Source of the DNA: Lentinula raphanica
Taxonomy: Eukaryota; Basidiomycota; Agaricomycetes; Agaricales; Omphalotaceae
Assembly: GCA_027919835.1 (NCBI GenBank)
Contig: JANVFP010000011.1
Location: forward strand, 1,302,001 to 1,366,000
Length of the DNA: 64,000 nucleotides
Direction: 5' to 3'
A program made the position numbers and the translations under genes. A model generated the notes under the pieces. It made no database searches. It had not been told where the DNA came from and saw only the letters and a list, made by a program, of their open reading frames with translations. Shown here one piece after another: positions 24,866 to 35,693 of the stretch (positions are counted from its first letter, which is position 1; the number at the start of each line of letters is the position of its first letter).

Positions 24866-25486
24866 GGACTCGGGACAAGATTGTCTCTAGCCTTAGGATT
24901 GAGAACAAGATGGAGTTGCTGATGCGCTTACGGTCTGAGTATATGTGAAGCCAAATGAACAGTCCCATATATATGGCCCCAGTTTCTCGCTCCGATAGGT
25001 AGGTTATTGGACATCTCCAGCCTGTACCAACAGTCGGTTATTGAAGCTTGCAGGTCCCAGCTTGAAAACGCGAGCTCGTGTAAGAAACGGCCTTGAGAAA
25101 TTTGAACTTCAACTGAACTTGAGTGTTCACGAATGAATAAGTTCGGCGACGCTGGTTGGTGTCGTGAACGGGTTCGATTCGTAGTACTCCGATTGATCGG
25201 ACTTCAATCGGATCATGATCCGATGTCTGAACAACCGTTGACAGGCCTAAATAAGGATACCTCCGGACTACAAGTAAAATATTCTAAGGGCAGGAACTCC
25301 GTAGTGACAGAGTGCGACGTGCGTGACAAAACCTTGGGTGTGATCAATAAATGTGATGTGACAATCTATCAGCTTCAGTAATAGAAGGCTATCATAGTGT
25401 AACACTAGTACTCACACTGCACGGTCCTCATATATGGACCACCAAACCGCCGCACATTGTGAAAGTTGATTGACAAGAGATTTAAA
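24866..25486. other. Unassigned stretch
   Basis: About 620 bp. An 82-codon frame (25133-25381) is open but has no recognisable domain and no splice context, so I do not call it a gene. Confidence 0.4.
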
Positions 25487-25675
25487 GATGGTTTTGGTGG
25501 GGGTTTTGGTGGGGGTTTTGGTGGGGGTTTTGGTGGGGTTTTGGTGGGGGTTTTGGTGGGGTTTTGGTGGGGGTTTTGGTGGGGGTTTTGGTGGGGTTTT
25601 GGTGGGGGTTTTGGTGGGGTTTGGTGGGGTTTTCGGTGGGGTTTCAGTGGGGGTTTTCAGTGGGGGTTTCGGTGG
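25487..25675. repeat. G-rich minisatellite (GGTGGGGGTTTT-type)
   Basis: About 190 bp of tandem units of 11-13 bp (GGTGGGGGTTTT with G-number variation) on the plus strand. The runs of G could form G-quadruplexes. Two Gly/Trp/Val-rich open frames through it are by-products of the repeat. It lies just upstream of the transposase-like gene. Confidence 0.9.
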
Positions 25676-27492
25676 GAGAGCACATCGATTGGTTGGTCAA
25701 GCATTTCTCATAGTCCCTTTTAAATCATTTCACATCCGAGGATATCCTCCTTGCCTTCTCTTCTCTTATCATTATTCACCAATTTGTTTCATACTGACTA
25801 CATAGGACTACATCACTGTCAACTCGATACGCCGTCCAAAAAATTTGTTACCTCTTTACTCCACTGGCATGACTTGGATATCCCAAGACGCCGTCCTTCA
25901 GGAATCTTGGCCTACATGGTTACATCTTCTGTCTTCTTTCCTTGGCGGTATGAGTGCCTAGGAGGTAAGATTACTGGAGCACACTTGAAGTTCATTCACC
26001 ATCTCTGGGCCCTTTGACTTTACCTTTGACTTTACCATCATGCTGTCTTGGGAGTCTCTCTTGAATCCTGTTCCAAGTACAGTCTCTGGAAATGAAGATT
26101 CCACACTCACCCCCTTGGCTCTTTCCATGCAAACCAATGTTCAAGTCAACCGGCAAACGTCTGTTGAAGAATTATATCACTATGCCAAAAATACCATTGT
26201 GGAATACCCAAAGACTGCACTTGGAGTTTCTTCGATAGGTCATCTCTTTGAAATGGATATTTCAAAAGAGTGGGTATCACCTTCACGCTCCTTTGCTTAT
26301 TCGCTAGGCAAGCCCGATGGAAGCAGGAGGTTTCCTGCTTATACAGACCTCTTATTGGCTTCTGATGGCACTCCCGTACCCTGTAATGTCCGCTATTCCA
26401 CATGTGAGTTATTTCTTATTCTGCATCTACGCGAACAGACCCATACTTCTGGTTCACGTTTCTACCGTATCTTAGATCATGAACATGAGCACCAAGGAGC
26501 AAACAATTCTCTTGAACAAGCTTTAATGGAGAAGACGTTAGCTTACTGGGCATGTCTGCGAGATAATGGATGTGGACGAGCGCTTCAGCAGGATACTGTT
26601 TATGAGCCTCATGAAATTGAGTATTACAATGCTATACATGACAGTCCTCGAAAGAAAAAACGTGGCCATGTTTCGAAGGCTACTTGTGAAGGTCGAATCG
26701 TGCTACGTTATACTTCAGCAGACAAACCCTATCTCTGGTAAATATTTCTAGTTGGCTTACCTAATGCTCTCTCTGATCTTATGATGAACCCCAAACTATA
26801 GCTGTGAACATTTCAATTCCAAAACCTCGCGCAAGCACTTTTGTGACTTCTCCATAGGTCATGATGTCTATCATACCGACTATCTCCTGGCTTTGTGCAC
26901 CGCAAATCTGGAAGAGATCTACAAGTGGGAAAAAAGAGCATCTAATCTTGGGTATGGGCCTCTTTCACCTTGCAAAACTGTGCGGAACCATAGTACTGTT
27001 TGCATTGACTGTCGTATGTACCGATTCATTTCTTGCAGTGCTGTTATAGTATCTGAACTATGCCAACAGCTCAACAACATCGGGCCTGTGATGGAACCAT
27101 GTATATGACGGAAATGATCACTCTTTCATGTCATTGTATATTTCACATCTACGAGCCGCTTCCCGATTTTTGTCGTCAATGCCCAAAGGTGTTGGTCATA
27201 TGCTCGGGCGAACATACACATCCTATTCCTGCTTCAACCAAAACTCCGCCCGAATTACGTGCAACAATCCTTGACCTCCTTTGCACGTCCATGGTGAAGG
27301 AATTGCCTGAGATGACACCCAGGCAATTTCTTCGTCATCCCGTAGTGCAAGATTTTATTCGGTCTCAGGTACCCTTTATAAGGCAGCCTCAATTGTCGGA
27401 TGTGCACCCTTCACTCAATAACAACGATCATCTTCGGGCATATATCAGCCAGGCTCAGAAAGTGGTATTCCCAGCTGGAACTGGATGGGAAG

Positions 27493-28685
27493 GTAAGCAA
27501 CATTGTGTATACTCACTAACTTCAGTGCACTCACTCATGCCTTTACTCCTCAAACATTTACATCTCATGCTCACTGTCCACTCATGGTTCATGTTTCTGC
27601 ATTCAACATACGGTTCATGTTCCACAATACGTTCACCGTTTACCGTTTACCGTTCACCGTTCACCGTTCACCATTCACCGTTCATGTTCATGCTCACGGT
27701 CCACGTTGACGTTGACAGTCCGCGTTCACTTTCACAGTCCGTGTTCACTTTCACGCTCCACGTTCACTTTCACGCTCCACGTTCACTTTCACGCTCCACG
27801 TTCACTTTCACGCTCCACGTTCACTTTCACGTTCACGCTCAATGTCCACGTTCACGTTTCACGCTCACCGTCCATGTTCACGTTTCACGCTCACCGTCCA
27901 TGTTCACGTTTCACGCTCACCGTCCATGTTCACGTTTCACGCTCACCATCCATGTTCACGTTTCACGCTCACCGTCCATGTTCATGTTTCACGCTCACCG
28001 TCCATGTTCACGTTTCACGCTCACCGTCCACGTCCACGTTTCACGCTCACTGTCCACACTCACCGTCCACCGTCCACGCTCACGGTTCACGCTCACCATC
28101 AACGTTCACGTTCACGTTCACGCTCGACATCCACGTTCACGTTCGACGTCCACGTCCACGTTCGACGTCCACGTCCACGTTCGACGTCCACGTCCACGTT
28201 CGACGTCCACGTCCACGTTCGACGTCCACGTCCACATTCACGCTCGACGTCCACGTTCACGCTCAACGTCCACGTCAACGTTCGACGTCCATGTTCACGC
28301 TCAACGTCCACGTCAACGTTCGACGTCCACGTTCACGCTCAACGTCCACGTCAACGTTCGACGTCCATGTTCACGCTCAACGTCCACGTCAACGTTCGAC
28401 GTCCACGTTCATGCTCAACGTCCACATCCACACTCACCGTCTACGTTCATGCTCACGCTCGCGGTTGACATTCCACCATCCATGCTCACGGTTCACGCTC
28501 AACGTCCACGTCCACGTCGACGTTCACGCTCAATGTCCACGTCCACGTCGATGTTCACGCTCAATGTCCACGTCCACGCCCACGCCCACGCTCACCGTCA
28601 CCGTCCACGTACACGCTCACCATTTCATCGCTCACGTTCGCTGCTTACTGCTCCATACATTTTTCACGGCCTGGCTCAACCAAAG
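27493..28685 (+). repeat. 1.19-kb intron filled by an expanded GTTCAC/GTCCAC minisatellite
   Basis: The intron of the transposase-like gene runs from a gtaagc donor after TGGGAAG to an acceptor caaag. Most of it (about 27640-28620) is tandem 6-, 12- and 30-bp variants of GTTCACGTCCAC and GTTCACGCTCAAC. The exon frame on each side joins perfectly (GTGWEG then LLQQKQSQE), proving that the array sits in an intron. Long His/Val/Arg/Ser open frames through it come from the repeat. Confidence 0.85.
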
Positions 28686-29100
28686 GATTATTACAACAAA
28701 AACAATCACAAGAGGTTGACTGTCCCGCTGAAGAACAGTACATTTGCGTCATGGAGGAGCTCACATTACCTGATGTATCTGGATACAACATGGAAGAAGA
28801 GGGTTTTGAGGATGATGACCTGAAGTTCTGGATAGTAATTTGCATGTTTCCTCAACAGAGCCGTGCACTCCTGAAAGCGCAATTTGTGCAAAGTGACATT
28901 TCATACAAACGTGTCGCTGGGTTCAAGGAACTTGAATTTGTAGGATGGGATGACCAAAGTCACACTAGTATGTTTCCTTGATTTGTTTTGCTCATTAGCT
29001 GACTCAAAGTGTAGCAATTGTGTATTGTCGTGCATTCATGACAAGGGAATCTGCTGCAGCTCATTTAGTTTTCTTTCGAATGCTTGATGAGTTAGTATTA

Positions 29101-30365
29101 CAGCGCCTTCCATAATTCATGGCAAGTGCACTTTTTTCTTACGTCGAAAAATAAAAGGTACCCGAGAGCCGGCGAGAGGTCCCGAGTGATCGAAGCTGAT
29201 GGATGGCAGTGAAGCCGAGAAATGTTGCAGAAATGACGGCATGGATCAGCGATCCCCGACTCGAAGTGAAACGGAGAGAAGGGCCTTGTGGACTCTATCT
29301 GTCGTTTGATTTTTGGATTTGTCATCCCCATCAGTGATCTAACTTGTTACGGTAGCTGTAACGTCATCATCACACGCGTTACTGCTTTCTTCACTTCCTC
29401 CCACCATCTGCTGCATTGACCGTTTCCATTTCTTCTTTTGCCTACCATGTCTGCCAGTAGTCAACTTCGCTGTTATAGTTGCGTACGTGGCCCGTTCTTC
29501 ATGTCAGAGTACTTGAGTCATCGCCAATTGGCTACAATCGTAGGTGTGTCACTGAAATAACATGTTGGATTGGGTAAACGTGCGTTCCACTTTATCGACG
29601 TCAAAGTTGTGGTGAAGGAGTCATACATAGTCTAACTTCCTTTGGTGCGTGCTTATGGCCATCTAATTCGACTATTTTACATTAATCACGGTTTTTGTAG
29701 CTCACATTATGGTCTCCATTTGACAAATGAAACGCGATCCTTCTGTTATCTCAAACTCTGTCTTCTCCTACATTCGCTTCGATGGATATTTCTACAAACC
29801 CGGAGTAAGAGGCTCGATTGACAACATCATCTCTTTCATATTGAAAGTCAACCCTTCCCATCTGAAATACCACACGATGTGCTCTTTCAACGACAGACTT
29901 ATATTGTTCTCATGCTGTGGCATCGACATCCGTTTTGTTTGGCTCCTTGCTCCTCGTTCTTCTGATCAAATCACTCAACCATCCACTGTGAATTGATCTT
30001 TCCCCTCTGTAAACTCTCTGTATGATAACACACGCAGTGAAATTCCATGTACAATAGCTCGCAGTGAAATTCTGTGTATAATAGCATGAATTGACTCTCC
30101 CCTTGTCCTGCTCAGTATCATTCGAGTCGGGGACTGCCGGCAGAGACGGCGTTAAAGCATTGATAATCCGGCATCAAGCCAGCATACAGATGTGAAAGGA
30201 TAAGGATGGAGAGCCAGCCTCAGCCAGGAGAGGTTTCCATGGAATCTGAGTGATTCTGGTGCTAAAAGTGAGTCACATCTCTTCAGATCTCTTCACATAT
30301 CTCAGGTACCTTTTATTTTTTGAGTCAGAAAAAAGTGCACTTGCCATGAATTATGGAAGGCGCTG
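29101..30365. mobile_element. 1,265-bp TIR element inserted at TA in the transposase-like gene
   Basis: The element begins CAGCGCCTTCCATAATTC and ends with its exact inverse. The first 39 bp are a perfect inverted repeat, extended to about 62 bp with a few mismatches. TA flanks both ends (29099-29100 and 30366-30367). Removing the element and one TA restores the host frame (DELVL/KDTGETLKF). TA duplication and long TIRs indicate a Tc1/mariner-superfamily non-autonomous element. Inside it are gene-like pieces rather than a transposase. Confidence 0.85.
29447..29996 (+). pseudogene. Gene-like cargo inside the TA-flanked element
   Basis: A possible first exon (29447-29482, MSASSQLRCYSC) follows a promoter-like T/C-rich stretch and ends at gtacgt. 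Further splice-like sites occur near 29518, 29574, 29634 and 29700. An 89-codon frame follows at 29727-29996 (YFYKPGVRGSIDNII and so on). I cannot join all parts in one frame. It may be a captured fragment of a host gene. Family not recognised. Confidence 0.3.
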
Positions 30366-31342
30366 TAAAAGATACTGGTGAAACCCTGAAGTTTCGCCAT
30401 CTGCATTCCAAAAGCCTTTCAAGCTATTCTGGGATTCTTCATTGGGCGATTGATCAAGGAAGAGGTGCAGCTAAAGGTAGGAAAATTCAAACTTATTTCG
30501 ATAGAATATTTATTCCGTAATTTCAGGAATGGCTTTATATTTCCATGAGCTTGCATCCAAACTTCCTCCTCAAGCTAGAGATCTTCATCAACCACATCGA
30601 CTACTCAGAGATTTGCAGCCTTATGAACACCTTCACCGCATAGCTAGACTTTGTACTGCACACATAAACCGCAACATAGGTGATTCAAAGAAGATTCCAG
30701 ATTTCATCAAACCTTGTATGCGCAGCTTAATGTGCGTTGCACATCCCAACTGGGATGCCACCATCCAGGAAATTGAGAATAGTAGTAAGGCTGGCAAAGG
30801 GGAGTCAATATTGAATGTTGAATACATAACTGCCACTGATTTATATTGTAGACTGGATTGCAGATAAAATTTCCAGCAAATTTGCTTTTGAAGCTATGTG
30901 TCAGCAGAAAAGCTTCATTCCTCTTGACATCTGGCAAGCTGGGCCTGCAACTACCAACCTAGTTGAAAGTGCCCATTGGAATATTTATCTTGAGGGCCTT
31001 GAATGCTCTCTTTTGAATGCAGTAACTAAAGGGGAATATCTTGATCACTTAAAGATGACTTCCTGGCAGGTACTTACCAAAATCCTCTTGATAATATCAA
31101 AACACTGGCTAACAATGGATGAACTTAGACATATCAAGTAACAGGTATCTATACATCCAATACACCCAATGATAACTTGCGCCGAACAATTATAAATCAT
31201 CGACGTCAAGGTAAGTGTATATTGCAATAAATTTTTGCATTCTCAAACCTCTATTGACTAATATCTTAACTCAACAGCTAATCGGGAATCAAATAGAATT
31301 GACCGTGAAGAAAAAACAAAGGCTTTACAGCACAAGAAACAT

Positions 31343-31608
31343 CAGGAAAAATATTCTCATCTCTAGAGTCCCTAGAGATACCCCCCAATTCCTAGGCTGC
31401 TCAGAGATTTTTGTGAACTTTGAAAGATCAAAAAACATCCTAGAGATCCTGAAAGATCCTGAAAGCATCTGAAAGCACCAGAAAGCACCAGAAAGCACCC
31501 AGAGAATTTTTAGAAGCCTCAAAGAACTCAGATACTCTAGGCTCTCTGAGACTACCTAGGAATTGGGGGGTATCTCTGGGGACTCTAGAGATGAGAATAT
31601 TTTTCCTG
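31343..31608. mobile_element. 266-bp TIR element, CAGGAAAAAT family, copy 1
   Basis: The left end reads CAGGAAAAATATTCTCATC and the right end is its inverse, with about 55 bp of near-perfect terminal inverted repeat ending CCCAATTCCTAGG. AT flanks both sides (31341-31342, 31609-31610). Excision leaves the reading frame of the surrounding pseudogene continuous (QHKKH/EVETARIRLEKAQ). The interior is short and rich in GAAAGCACC and GAAAGATCC units. It is related to the element at 50259-51282. Confidence 0.8.
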
Positions 31609-31835
31609 ATGAAGTAGAAACTGCACGTATTAGATTGGAGAAAGCACAAAAGACTCAGGGATTTGGAGAGTGTAGCATCATCATCATCTGCCATCACATC
31701 TGCTCAAGCAGCTCTGGAAAAGCTACACAGAGCTTATACAGATGCCTTAGAGAAGGCTAATCAACTATTACTTAGATAATTCATCACAGTTATTCCATAA
31801 CACATTGTTATTATTAGTAACTGCTTCATATTCAA

Positions 31836-34633
31836 TTACCGGTTATTCCAAGCTGCTTGACGTGTGTGATATCTTCCGCGTGTTTGTTGTATTCTCTCTG
31901 CTCTATTGCAATCACTTTGTCTTGTAGTAGTATGACATCCTGTGTTTCCTGCAGCACCTCCTTGTAAACGTAAGACAGTTTGTTCCGATGGTAGCATAGT
32001 ACCATGCAGAAGACTGGAATTAAAACTCCTGTTATTTTAAAAAGATTAGTTAAATCAACTCTTAGCCCTTATTGATAGGCTTACCACAACATATTGGGCC
32101 TAGTTTCAATGTAGTATCCATATTGTATAGCACAAAAAGCAAATTCGCTCCATTTTGACTCTGCCTCCAGAACAAATTGAGCACACAGGGATGGAGTACA
32201 ATCTTCATCTACATGCTGAGGAGCTGTATATCCAGTGCAGTGAAAAAGTGATTGTCCAAAAACTCCAACTTTTTCACAATCTTTGGAGTTTTCCTGAATT
32301 TCAGTTACTAAAGCTGGATAAATAGCTTTAGCAGTCCGAATCATGATAGCAGAAATCTATCAATTGTGATTAAATTAATAAAATAGCCAAATAATATAAA
32401 ATACCTGAGCTTGCTCAAACAGGATTTTGATTCCTTCATGAGTGTTTGCTTCTATTCCTGCATAGAAGGTGTAATGATCTGCCCTTCTACCTCCAGATGG
32501 CTGTCTAGCACCAAAAGGTATCATTTGCCCACTAGAGCAGTATGCAAATTTCCCTCCTCTATGAATTGGCTGTACACCTGTGCAGCTTTGGCTGTACTTG
32601 ACCAATCTGGCAAAGTCGTCATGTGGCCCTTCAGAAAAAGCATTGTACCATACAAAATCACACTATTATAATAAGTTAGTTATTGATCATTTTAGAAAAA
32701 ATATATACAAACTAATTGATCATCATCATAAAACAACAATATTTGTTTGCCACAGCAAGCAATCACATCTTCATCAGCACTCATACCTTCAAGTCCCACC
32801 TCATCAGGATGAACAACCTTACAAGCTTTGAGTGAAGATTTCTGACTCTAAGCATGAAAATTAGATCATAGAATATGTAGAAACAAGATTAACTATACCA
32901 TATGAGGTAGCATTCTCTCTTTTTCAGGCACTTTGGAAATTCCTATACCAGTCCACTGTGAAATAAACATTGGATCCTGATTGAGCTTCACAGCAACCTT
33001 GGAAATGCATTTTTTCTCCTGAGGCTTGTAAAGACATTTGGTGCAATGTTTCACTTCAAAATCATGTGCATAATTGTCTATTTCTTGCAGTAGATTCCGG
33101 AGTTGGAAGGTTTCCTCAATAATCAACAGAAGTTTGGAATCCCAATTCTGGATCATGCCTGCCCAGTTCTTTGGATTATTTCTCTGGCTCTTCAAATAGT
33201 TTATGCAATTCCTGTATAGACCATGGACTTCAGTTTCAAGAACCTATATTATTGAAATTACCATAGTATTTGAAGTTGAATCAAGTAAACTCACATTATA
33301 TCCTGCAGCATCTAGAGCCCAAGACAACCATTGATCCCACGCAATGCAAAAATTTTCTTCAGAACAAAGAAAATAAACAGCACTGGGGTTAGAAACACTA
33401 GGAACTAATTTGGGATTGTGTTTAAAAACTTGAAAAAGATCTTTTCCAGTCTTGATTTTCTTGGTATTGATCTGAAAAGTTACACATATTAGTTTGAAAA
33501 AATTCCATCTTACAATGAAAAATAATTACTGTTTGGAATTTGATCACTGGATTTTGGTAAATATAATTTTCAGCTCTGATTGTCCACTCTTTGGGTTCCC
33601 ACTTGTCTAATAGCTCTCCCAGCACCAATCCAAAGCCAAAGAGCCTAAGAAGTTGTCCATGATGTGGATCATGGGCATATTTATAACCATATGCAGGATC
33701 AGAGAGTCTGAGAATCACAGCACTCAATCCAAAATTCTATAGATTCAAAAGTCAAGGTTGGCATAAATTATCAAAGTATATTGAATACAAACCACAACTG
33801 CATCAATAAAGGCTTGAGTCTTGTAAACTGAAGCAGAAATTTCTTTCATCTTCTTGATAGCCAGAGATACTGTTTTCTCAGTTGGTTTGAATGCAAAGCT
33901 ACTAAATTCATTTTCCTAAAATCATACATTAAATAAAAACAAATGCAAATATTGGGAACTCTTACATTGAGTAAATATTTTTGAAATAGATGGGCCCAAG
34001 TCAAGCATTGTTTCTGATAATAACTTGCTCCCTGACCCAGTTGACCTCCCACATTTGAAAGAATAGGATCTAAATCCGCTTCATAAAGCTCCTCCTCTAC
34101 TTGGTTGATTAAATCAGATATCAAATTTCTCTGGCGGACTGGAAACTAAAGTTTTTCATCAGAACTCTATTTGCACTGTTTCACAGAAATGAACATTTGA
34201 TGAAATACCTTCAGAGCAACATATCTTTGCCAACTAACCAGCTCATCAACAGCTAGTTCTTCATATTTATAAGATTTCAAGATGAAAATGCTGAGAAACA
34301 CATTGAGTGCATCAACATGTTGAATTTCACCCAGGATATGAGTATCCAAATGAGTAGCTTGAGCCAACCAGTTCAGTATAGTATTCAGCTGATAATCAGA
34401 AAATCACTGATGACTACCACTGAAGAAACAATATATTCTAATCAGATACACACCTTCCAAGGCTCTTGCAAGCAAATATCATGACACTTAATGCGCCAAG
34501 TCAATATAGTAACTTCTGGACTTGAATCATTCCACAATTTCTGATGCTCCATGAAGAAAGTATCCAGATCTTTTTTCAAAGTCTGAGGAAAGGGAGGTAT
34601 TTTTTCAGGATAAGGAAGTGTAAGGTAAGACAT
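31836..34633 (-). CDS. Unknown 749-residue protein, 11 exons, in AT-rich transposon territory
   Basis: Eleven exons join in frame (2,250 nt): 34454-34633, 34209-34388, 33966-34145, 33793-33915, 33530-33736, 33295-33471, 32899-33243, 32713-32847, 32405-32662, 32085-32356, 31836-32028. The first three are each exactly 180 nt. The product starts MSYLTLPYPEKIPPF. It contains LNWLAQATHLDTHILGEIQH, VGGQLGQGASYYQKQCLTW, DPHHGQLLRLFGFGLVLGEL, a possible zinc-binding CTKC...KKC cluster, and QMIPFGARQPSGGRRADHY. I do not recognise the family. It is tail to tail with the transposase-like gene (57 bp between stops), suggesting both belonged to one transposon, yet this frame is fully open. There is no signal peptide or obvious membrane segment. 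Confidence 0.75.
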
Positions 34634-34670
34634 CAGGCCCAGGGGTGAAATTTGTAACGACTCAGATGAG

Positions 34671-34680
34671 CCTTTATATA
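34671..34680 (-). promoter_or_regulatory. TATA box of the 749-residue gene
   Basis: TATATAAAGG on the minus strand lies 38-47 bp upstream of the chosen ATG at 34633. This supports that start over an upstream in-frame GTG. Confidence 0.6.
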
Positions 34681-35309
34681 TGTACACGGAAGCGGAAGCC
34701 GTAAGTACAGAGATCTGGACATGTGGTCACTGGTTGTACTGCTATTTTTAAATGGAATGGACGGATATCTTCCCAAACTCCTTGTTCACTCAAATGAACA
34801 TTTCTCATTCAGTTCAACCCCAACCTACTCAATTACCTGAGAAAAAAACAGTCAACTCGATGACTACGATGAGAGTTTACGGAACAGCGGTAGGATGTCC
34901 GTTTCGAGCTAGTTGGGCAGAAGATTTCTGTGTCGTGGATGGAGCGGGTTTATGAGCTGAGGTAGAAAGTGTAGCGGGTGTTGGGTTGGGTTTGGCCGAG
35001 TCGCAACTGGTGGATTGGCCATGGAGAGATGATGAGAGTTTAAGTTATGGTCAAAGATAAATAAGCGCTGGGCGCTTACACGCTACACGTATTCAAGCAT
35101 GTGCGTTTCGTTGTTTAAGTTCAGCCATCACGAGTGTCCAGAGCAGCCCTCGAGCGACGTTTCCCATATTTTCTATCTCTCATCCTTAGCCTATTCATTC
35201 GCTTTCCATTCCCCGCACAAGGTGGAGGCCTCGAAGTGCACGCTCAGAGTCATGTTGATGTTGATACACCTTCACCTTCGCATATTCAGTTATCGTTATG
35301 ACCCCCCCC
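34681..35309. other. Unassigned stretch
   Basis: About 630 bp between the promoter of the unknown gene and the hexokinase fragment. One 67-codon plus-strand frame (34752-34955) has no recognisable features. Confidence 0.4.
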
Positions 35310-35557
35310 TCAAGGTTCTTGTTTCAGGGCTTGCAAAGCACATAGGGCAGCTAGGCACACATGAAATCAGACCGATGAGAAAGATACGAACGAAGAAGTA
35401 AAAGCAAGAGAGAATGGGTTGATTGATATACTTACCGCCGACACCGCTCCCATCCTTCGCTAAACCAATCTCGACTCGACGTTCGACATCTGCGCCGACG
35501 ATGGACCGTAGAGACTCGTGCATTGTGCGCTCAAAGTGTGGGTAGAATTGGATCAAG
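35310..35557 (-). pseudogene. Orphan last two exons of hexokinase
   Basis: Exon 35436-35557 encodes IQFYPHFERTMHESLRSIVG followed by VEIGLAKDGSGVG. After a gtaagt...ctag intron, exon 35310-35350 encodes ALCALQALKQEP and a stop. This is the unmistakable C-terminus of fungal hexokinase, with the LAKDGSGVGAAL glycine-rich segment near the sugar/ATP cleft. All upstream exons, about 400 residues, are missing: the sequence changes at about 35,560 into unrelated DNA. The surviving exons are intact, so this is a recent truncation, a transduplicated fragment or a rearrangement breakpoint, not an old pseudogene. Confidence 0.85.
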
Positions 35558-35693
35558 CTTCAAGGGGAAGATGAATCAGGATCAGCGTAAAGTTAGCGTT
35601 AGGGTTTGGCCATACAGCGGATAGAAAAGAGGAGAGGATATGATAATCTGATTGGTCAGACCGGTTAGGGGCACTCTCGCCGGCCACGGTGGT

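Larger units (their letters stand above)
26040..31779 (+). pseudogene. Decayed multi-exon transposase-like gene
   Basis: Exons at 26040-26737, 26802-27013, 27070-27492, 28686-28967, 29015-29100 plus 30368-30476, 30527-30799 and 30852-31069 join in phase. They encode CEHFNSKTSRKHFCDFSIG, FLRHPVVQDFIRSQ, KAQFVQSDISYKRVAGFKEL, LQPYEHLHRIARLCTAH and WQAGPATTNLVESAHWN. I know this arrangement from a repeated transposon-borne protein of Agaricomycetes; NLVESAH resembles the end of a DDE-type core, but the superfamily is uncertain. Lesions: a TIR element at 29101-30365, a second at 31343-31608, a donor changed to GG at 30800, a frame problem after 31070 and a 1-nt shift near 31659. A degenerate upstream part (about 25800-26017, SSVFFPWRYECLGGKITGAH) belongs to the same protein. 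Confidence 0.75.

Noticed and set aside
25131..25220. tRNA-like T-loop sequence (GGGTTCGATTC)
   Set aside because: No matching acceptor stem, D-arm or anticodon arm could be folded around it. No other tRNA candidate was found in the window.
25466..25723. Gly/Trp/Phe-rich open frames
   Set aside because: Two overlapping frames translate the same G-rich minisatellite; no conserved flanks.
27503..28719. Long His/Val/Arg/Ser-rich open frames of 200-587 codons
   Set aside because: They arise from a stop-free minisatellite with unit lengths divisible by three. All forward frames are open and the region is an intron of the transposase-like gene.
34209..34388. HVD followed by N in the 749-residue protein as a possible TET/JBP iron-binding motif
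   Set aside because: It lies in a predicted helix (GEIQHVDALNVFLSIF), and the other conserved TET/JBP residues are not found in order, so the match is chance.
34634..34687. Upstream non-ATG start extension of the 749-residue gene
   Set aside because: The extension begins with GTG and overlaps the TATA box; ATG at 34633 fits better.
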